Positions 61,210-64,000 of a stretch of DNA of 64,000 bases are shown here, piece by piece. The stretch is from Microbacterium sp. B35-30. GTDB lineage: Bacteria > Actinomycetota > Actinomycetes > Actinomycetales > Microbacteriaceae. The position numbers were made by a program, and so were the translations under genes. The notes under the pieces are model-generated. The model was not told the origin of the DNA, searched no databases, and saw only the letters and a program-made list of their open reading frames with translations. Position 1 is the first letter of the stretch. Each line of letters starts with the position of its first letter. The DNA lies in NCBI RefSeq assembly GCF_010634855.1, contig NZ_MWLQ01000026.1, positions 144,833 through 208,832 of the forward strand, given 5' to 3'.

Positions 61210-62544
61210 ATGTCCGCACCTTTCGTCGCCCGACCTCGCGCCGGCGTCTCCGCCGCTGCAGTGGCGAAGGACCGATGGGATGCCGCGGCCCGCCCGTCGT
61301 CGGGACGCGCAGGCACGGGTCCCGTCGGTGCCGCGGCGCGCATCGCGGGCGCTGGCGCCGATGTCGCGGCCGACGGGGCGCGCGCGGCGGTGGCCGACGT
61401 GCCGGTCGGGCGCGCTGGGCGAGCACCTGGGGGAGGCGGATCGCGGCAGGCATGGGTGCCCCTGCGGCTCGACGCGCCCGCCCGCACGAGTGTCACCGGC
61501 GCACACCGGCGTGAGGGCGCGCCGGGGGAGGCCGCCCCGCCCCGGGGACGAGAGCAGTCTGGCGACGGCCGATCCGCCCCGCGGCCGCCGCGGGTGCCGG
61601 TGGTGCGGCATCCGGCACTCGCGCCGTTAGCGGCGTACCTCGACGATCCCGATGTCACCGACCTGTTCGTCAACGGCGCTGATGGGCTGTTCGTCGATCG
61701 CGGCGCGGGAGCCGTCTCGGCGCGCGAGTGGCGCGCAACAGAAGAAGAGGTGCGCGATCTCGCCGTCGCCCTCATCGGCGCCGGCGGGCGTCACATCGAC
61801 GACGCGTCGCCGTGCGTGGACGTCCGGCTGGAGGGCGGCATCCGCGTACACGCGGTGCTGCCGCCCATCGCCCCCGAAGGCACGGTGCTGTCGATCCGCG
61901 TGCCCCGCCTCGACGTCGCGACGCTCGACGATCTGGCGCGCGCCGGCATGTTCGGCGACGGCGTCCGGCGCCGGCTCGGCGAGGCGATCGACGGGCGGGT
62001 GAACCTGCTGGTCTCCGGAGCGGCGGGTGCGGGCAAGACGACGCTCCTCGCCGCGCTGCTCGCGGAGGCACCGGCGCACGAGCGGATCGTCACGATCGAA
62101 GACGTCGCCGAGCTGCGCATCGCGCATCCCCATCACGTTCGTCTGGAGGCGCGTCAGCCCAACATCGAGGGCACCGGAGGAATCGGCCTGGCGCGGCTGG
62201 TGCGCGAAGCGCTGCGTATGCGCCCGGACCGGCTGGTGGTCGGCGAGTGTCGTGGCGACGAGGTGCGGGAGCTGCTCTCAGCTCTCAACACCGGTCACGA
62301 CGGCGGCGCGGGCACGGTGCACGCGAACAGCCTGCACGACGTGCCTGCGCGGCTCGAGGCGCTCGGTGCCCTGGCAGGGCTCGACGATCGGGCGCTCGCC
62401 CGCCAGGCGGCGAGTGCGATCGGACTCGTGCTGCACGTCGAACGAGGTGCGAACGGCGCGCGTCGGATCGCGTCGGCCGGGCGTCCGGTGGTAGACGGCG
62501 ACGGCCGCCTCGCAATCGAGGAGGCGCGATGGGACGCGGAATGA
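61210..62544 (+). CDS. tadA: TadA/CpaF-type secretion ATPase
   Basis: About 130 low-complexity residues precede the ATPase: N-terminal domain (YLDDPDVTDLFVNGADGLFVDRG), Walker A (SGAAGAGKTTLLAALL), Asp box (IVTIEDVAELRI), Walker B (RPDRLVVGECRGDEVRELLSALNTGHDGGAGTVHAN). It powers assembly of Flp/Tad pili at the membrane. It is first of an operon tadA, tadB, DUF4244 pilin. The start depends on the leaderless hexamer; the low-complexity part could contain a later start. Confidence 0.9.
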   Translation: MSAPFVARPRAGVSAAAVAKDRWDAAARPSSGRAGTGPVGAAARIAGAGADVAADGARAAVADVPVGRAGRAPGGGGSRQAWVPLRLDAPARTSVTGAHRREGAPGEAAPPRGREQSGDGRSAPRPPRVPVVRHPALAPLAAYLDDPDVTDLFVNGADGLFVDRGAGAVSAREWRATEEEVRDLAVALIGAGGRHIDDASPCVDVRLEGGIRVHAVLPPIAPEGTVLSIRVPRLDVATLDDLARAGMFGDGVRRRLGEAIDGRVNLLVSGAAGAGKTTLLAALLAEAPAHERIVTIEDVAELRIAHPHHVRLEARQPNIEGTGGIGLARLVREALRMRPDRLVVGECRGDEVRELLSALNTGHDGGAGTVHANSLHDVPARLEALGALAGLDDRALARQAASAIGLVLHVERGANGARRIASAGRPVVDGDGRLAIEEARWDAE

Positions 62545-63575
62545 CGCAGCGCCGCGTGCCGCACGCGCGGCGGACGAGCGGGCGACGAGGCGTCGCGCCG
62601 CCCCGGCGGTCGCTGCCGGTGGCGAAGAGTTCGTCCTCCTCGCAGGCGGCTGACGTCGCCGAGACGGTGCTGCGGCTCGCGGTGCTGCTGCAGGCCGGGG
62701 TGTCTCCGGCGCGGGCGTGGGAGCATCTCGCGCACCGCGGGGATCCGGCGGCCGTGCACGTGGCGTCGTCGATCGGAGAAGGGATGCCGCTGCCACAGGC
62801 GATCGCGACCGCAGGGCCGGGCGCCTGGCGTGAAGTGGGGATCGCCTGTCAGGTCGCCCTGGTCGTCGGAGCGCCGCTGGCGGAGTGCCTGCGCGGGCTG
62901 GCGGTCGCGCTGCGCGACGCCCACGAGGCCGCCGACGACGTTCGGGTCGCGCTCGCCGAGCCCGCCGGCACGGCGCGTCTCATGAGCTGGCTGCCGCTGG
63001 TCGCCGTGGGGCTGGGCGCTGCGCTCGGCTTCGACACGTTCGGGACCTTGTTCACGAACCCGCTAGGCCTCGCCTGCCTCGCCGGCGGCGCCGTGCTCAT
63101 CGTCGTCGCACAACGATGGACGGCGCGGCTGGTCCGCAGTGCGCAGACCGCCGGCGACGTGCCCGGTCTCGACGCCGAGCTGATCGCGATCGCCTTGACC
63201 GGCGGCGTCTCGATCGATCGCGCACGCGCGGTCGTGCGCGATGCCCGCGCCCTGCGCGGCCCGGGCTCACGCACCGGGGAACCGCGTGGGGATGCGCCGG
63301 CGCGAGCAGACCCTGCCGCGCCTGGCGGCGAGAGCGACGGGGTGGATGCCGTGCTGGCGCTTTCGCAGAGCGCCGGTGTGCCGGCGGTGGAGCTGCTGCG
63401 CGCCTCGGCGGCCCACGCGCGCCACCGCGCCCGCATCGATGGACGACTGCGGGTCGCCCGCCTGTCCTCGCGGCTGCTCCTTCCGCTCGGCGTCTGCACG
63501 CTGCCCGCGTTCCTCCTTCTCGGCGTCGCCCCGATGATGCTGAGCGTCATGTCGACGATGTCGGTCTCGCTGTGA
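62541..63575 (+). CDS. tadB: TadB/TadC-type pilus assembly membrane protein (GspF family)
   Basis: The 344-residue protein has two GspF-like cytoplasmic halves (ADVAETVLRLAVLLQAGVSPARAWEHLAHRG; LDAELIAIALTGGVSIDRARAVVRDA) with membrane helices between and at the end (LLLPLGVCTLPAFLLLGVAPMMLSVM). It is the membrane platform for the TadA ATPase. ATG at 62541 overlaps the tadA stop; ATG 62529 with GAGG upstream is also possible. A single platform gene here may serve for both TadB and TadC. Confidence 0.82.
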   Translation: MTQRRVPHARRTSGRRGVAPPRRSLPVAKSSSSSQAADVAETVLRLAVLLQAGVSPARAWEHLAHRGDPAAVHVASSIGEGMPLPQAIATAGPGAWREVGIACQVALVVGAPLAECLRGLAVALRDAHEAADDVRVALAEPAGTARLMSWLPLVAVGLGAALGFDTFGTLFTNPLGLACLAGGAVLIVVAQRWTARLVRSAQTAGDVPGLDAELIAIALTGGVSIDRARAVVRDARALRGPGSRTGEPRGDAPARADPAAPGGESDGVDAVLALSQSAGVPAVELLRASAAHARHRARIDGRLRVARLSSRLLLPLGVCTLPAFLLLGVAPMMLSVMSTMSVSL

Positions 63576-63701
63576 CGGCCGCACCGGTCGCCGCATACCT
63601 GCTCTCGGCGGCGAAATCGCCATCGCGTCGCTCACGGCCGCCTCATCGCGTCCGTACTCCAGACCGTGCCCGCACACCCCTTCCATCGAACGGAGAACCA
63701 C

Positions 63702-63944
63702 ATGCCCTTCCTCTGGACCACCACCCCAGTGCCGCGTCTCACCCGCCGACGCGCCGAGCGGCTGTTCCGCCCGCAAGGCGCCGATCGCGCACTGGCCGAC
63801 GATGCCGGTGCGGCAACCGCGGAGTACGCCATCGCGACCATGGCGGCGGTGGCCTTCGCCGGCCTCCTCGTCGTCATCATGCGCAGCGACGAGGTCCGCG
63901 GCATCCTCACGGAGCTCGTGCGCCGCGCGCTCACGGTGGCATGA
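63702..63944 (+). CDS. DUF4244 small pilin-like protein
   Basis: An 80-residue protein with a basic N-terminal segment and GAATAEYAIATMAAVAFAGLLVVIM, the Glu-containing start of a pilin helix as in Flp-type pilins, followed by a short tail. GGAG lies six bases before ATG 63702. It probably is processed by a prepilin peptidase and forms the pilus. It overlaps the next gene (ATGA). Confidence 0.85.
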   Translation: MPFLWTTTPVPRLTRRRAERLFRPQGADRALADDAGAATAEYAIATMAAVAFAGLLVVIMRSDEVRGILTELVRRALTVA

Positions 63945-64000
63945 CCCGTCCGCGGCTGGGCGACGACCAGCGCCTGCGGCTCAGTGCCGACAAGCGCCTG
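63941..64000 (+). CDS. Start of a further gene, probably TadE-like (partial)
   Basis: ATG at 63941 overlaps the DUF4244 stop (ATGA), and the frame stays open for 20 codons (TRPRLGDDQRLRLSADKRL) to the right edge. By position it should be a TadE-like or similar pseudopilin gene, but nothing visible proves it. Confidence 0.5.
   Translation, partial: MTRPRLGDDQRLRLSADKRL

Overview
The window is about 64 kb of uniformly GC-rich chromosome from an actinobacterium, most likely Microbacteriaceae (Microbacterium-like). The reasons are the coding style, the TPP-controlled thiM-thiE-thiD/tenA cluster, the dnaX-recR-lysC-asd neighbourhood, a Tad pilus locus with a DUF4244 pilin, a 6C RNA, and many genes that appear to be transcribed without a leader. 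It reads as core chromosome with small accessory insertions. I see no phage, plasmid, insertion sequence, integrase or CRISPR array.

Layout. 1-1.8 kb: three tandem arsenate-reductase-type phosphatases, the first fused to an ArsR-like regulator cut by the left edge. 1.9-9.1 kb: a membrane Ser/Thr kinase with an odd charged tail, an RsbQ-like hydrolase paired with a PAS-GAF-GGDEF diguanylate cyclase, a peptidoglycan-binding lipoprotein and a ThrE-type exporter. 9.1-14.5 kb: two metallopeptidases, an amino acid permease (with a 12-codon leader ORF) and a DUF305 lipoprotein. 14.6-19.4 kb: tRNA-Ser and a MoxR/DUF58/transglutaminase operon. 19.4-26 kb: a copper amine oxidase with a His-rich tail, a DUF5134 membrane protein, two APC permeases and an IclR regulator, which look like an amine-use locus. 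26-33.8 kb: SRP RNA, a NUDIX hydrolase, pta-ackA, and a beta-phosphoglucomutase/GH65 disaccharide phosphorylase pair.

33.8-37.2 kb: thiamin salvage operon behind a TPP riboswitch, with thiD fused to tenA. 37.2-45.8 kb: dnaX, recR, a DMT transporter, lysC (with an internal beta-subunit start), a TetR/reductase pair lying between lysC and asd, then asd. 45.9-51.4 kb: mqo, thymidine kinase, a DUF1295 protein, and an LldR-like regulator with two operators in front of lldD. 51.5-58.7 kb: a HAD phosphatase, tRNA-Pro, a thioester-domain-like LAVTG surface protein, a metallophosphoesterase, a class A PBP with PASTA domains, DUF4177 and RidA proteins. 58.8-64 kb: acs, the 6C RNA, and the start of the tad pilus operon, cut by the right edge.

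Central carbon metabolism is a theme: acetate (pta, ackA, acs), lactate (lldD), malate (mqo) and alpha-glucoside phosphorolysis sit within 35 kb. Several genes (dnaX, mqo, pta, tdk, tadA, nudix, tetR and others) share a TAnnnT hexamer exactly six bases before the start codon, the signature of leaderless transcription. The most unusual items are the RsbQ/diguanylate-cyclase pair, the His-tailed amine oxidase, the thioester-like surface protein, the mini-ORF overlapping a permease start, and the palindromic and tandem repeats at gene borders.
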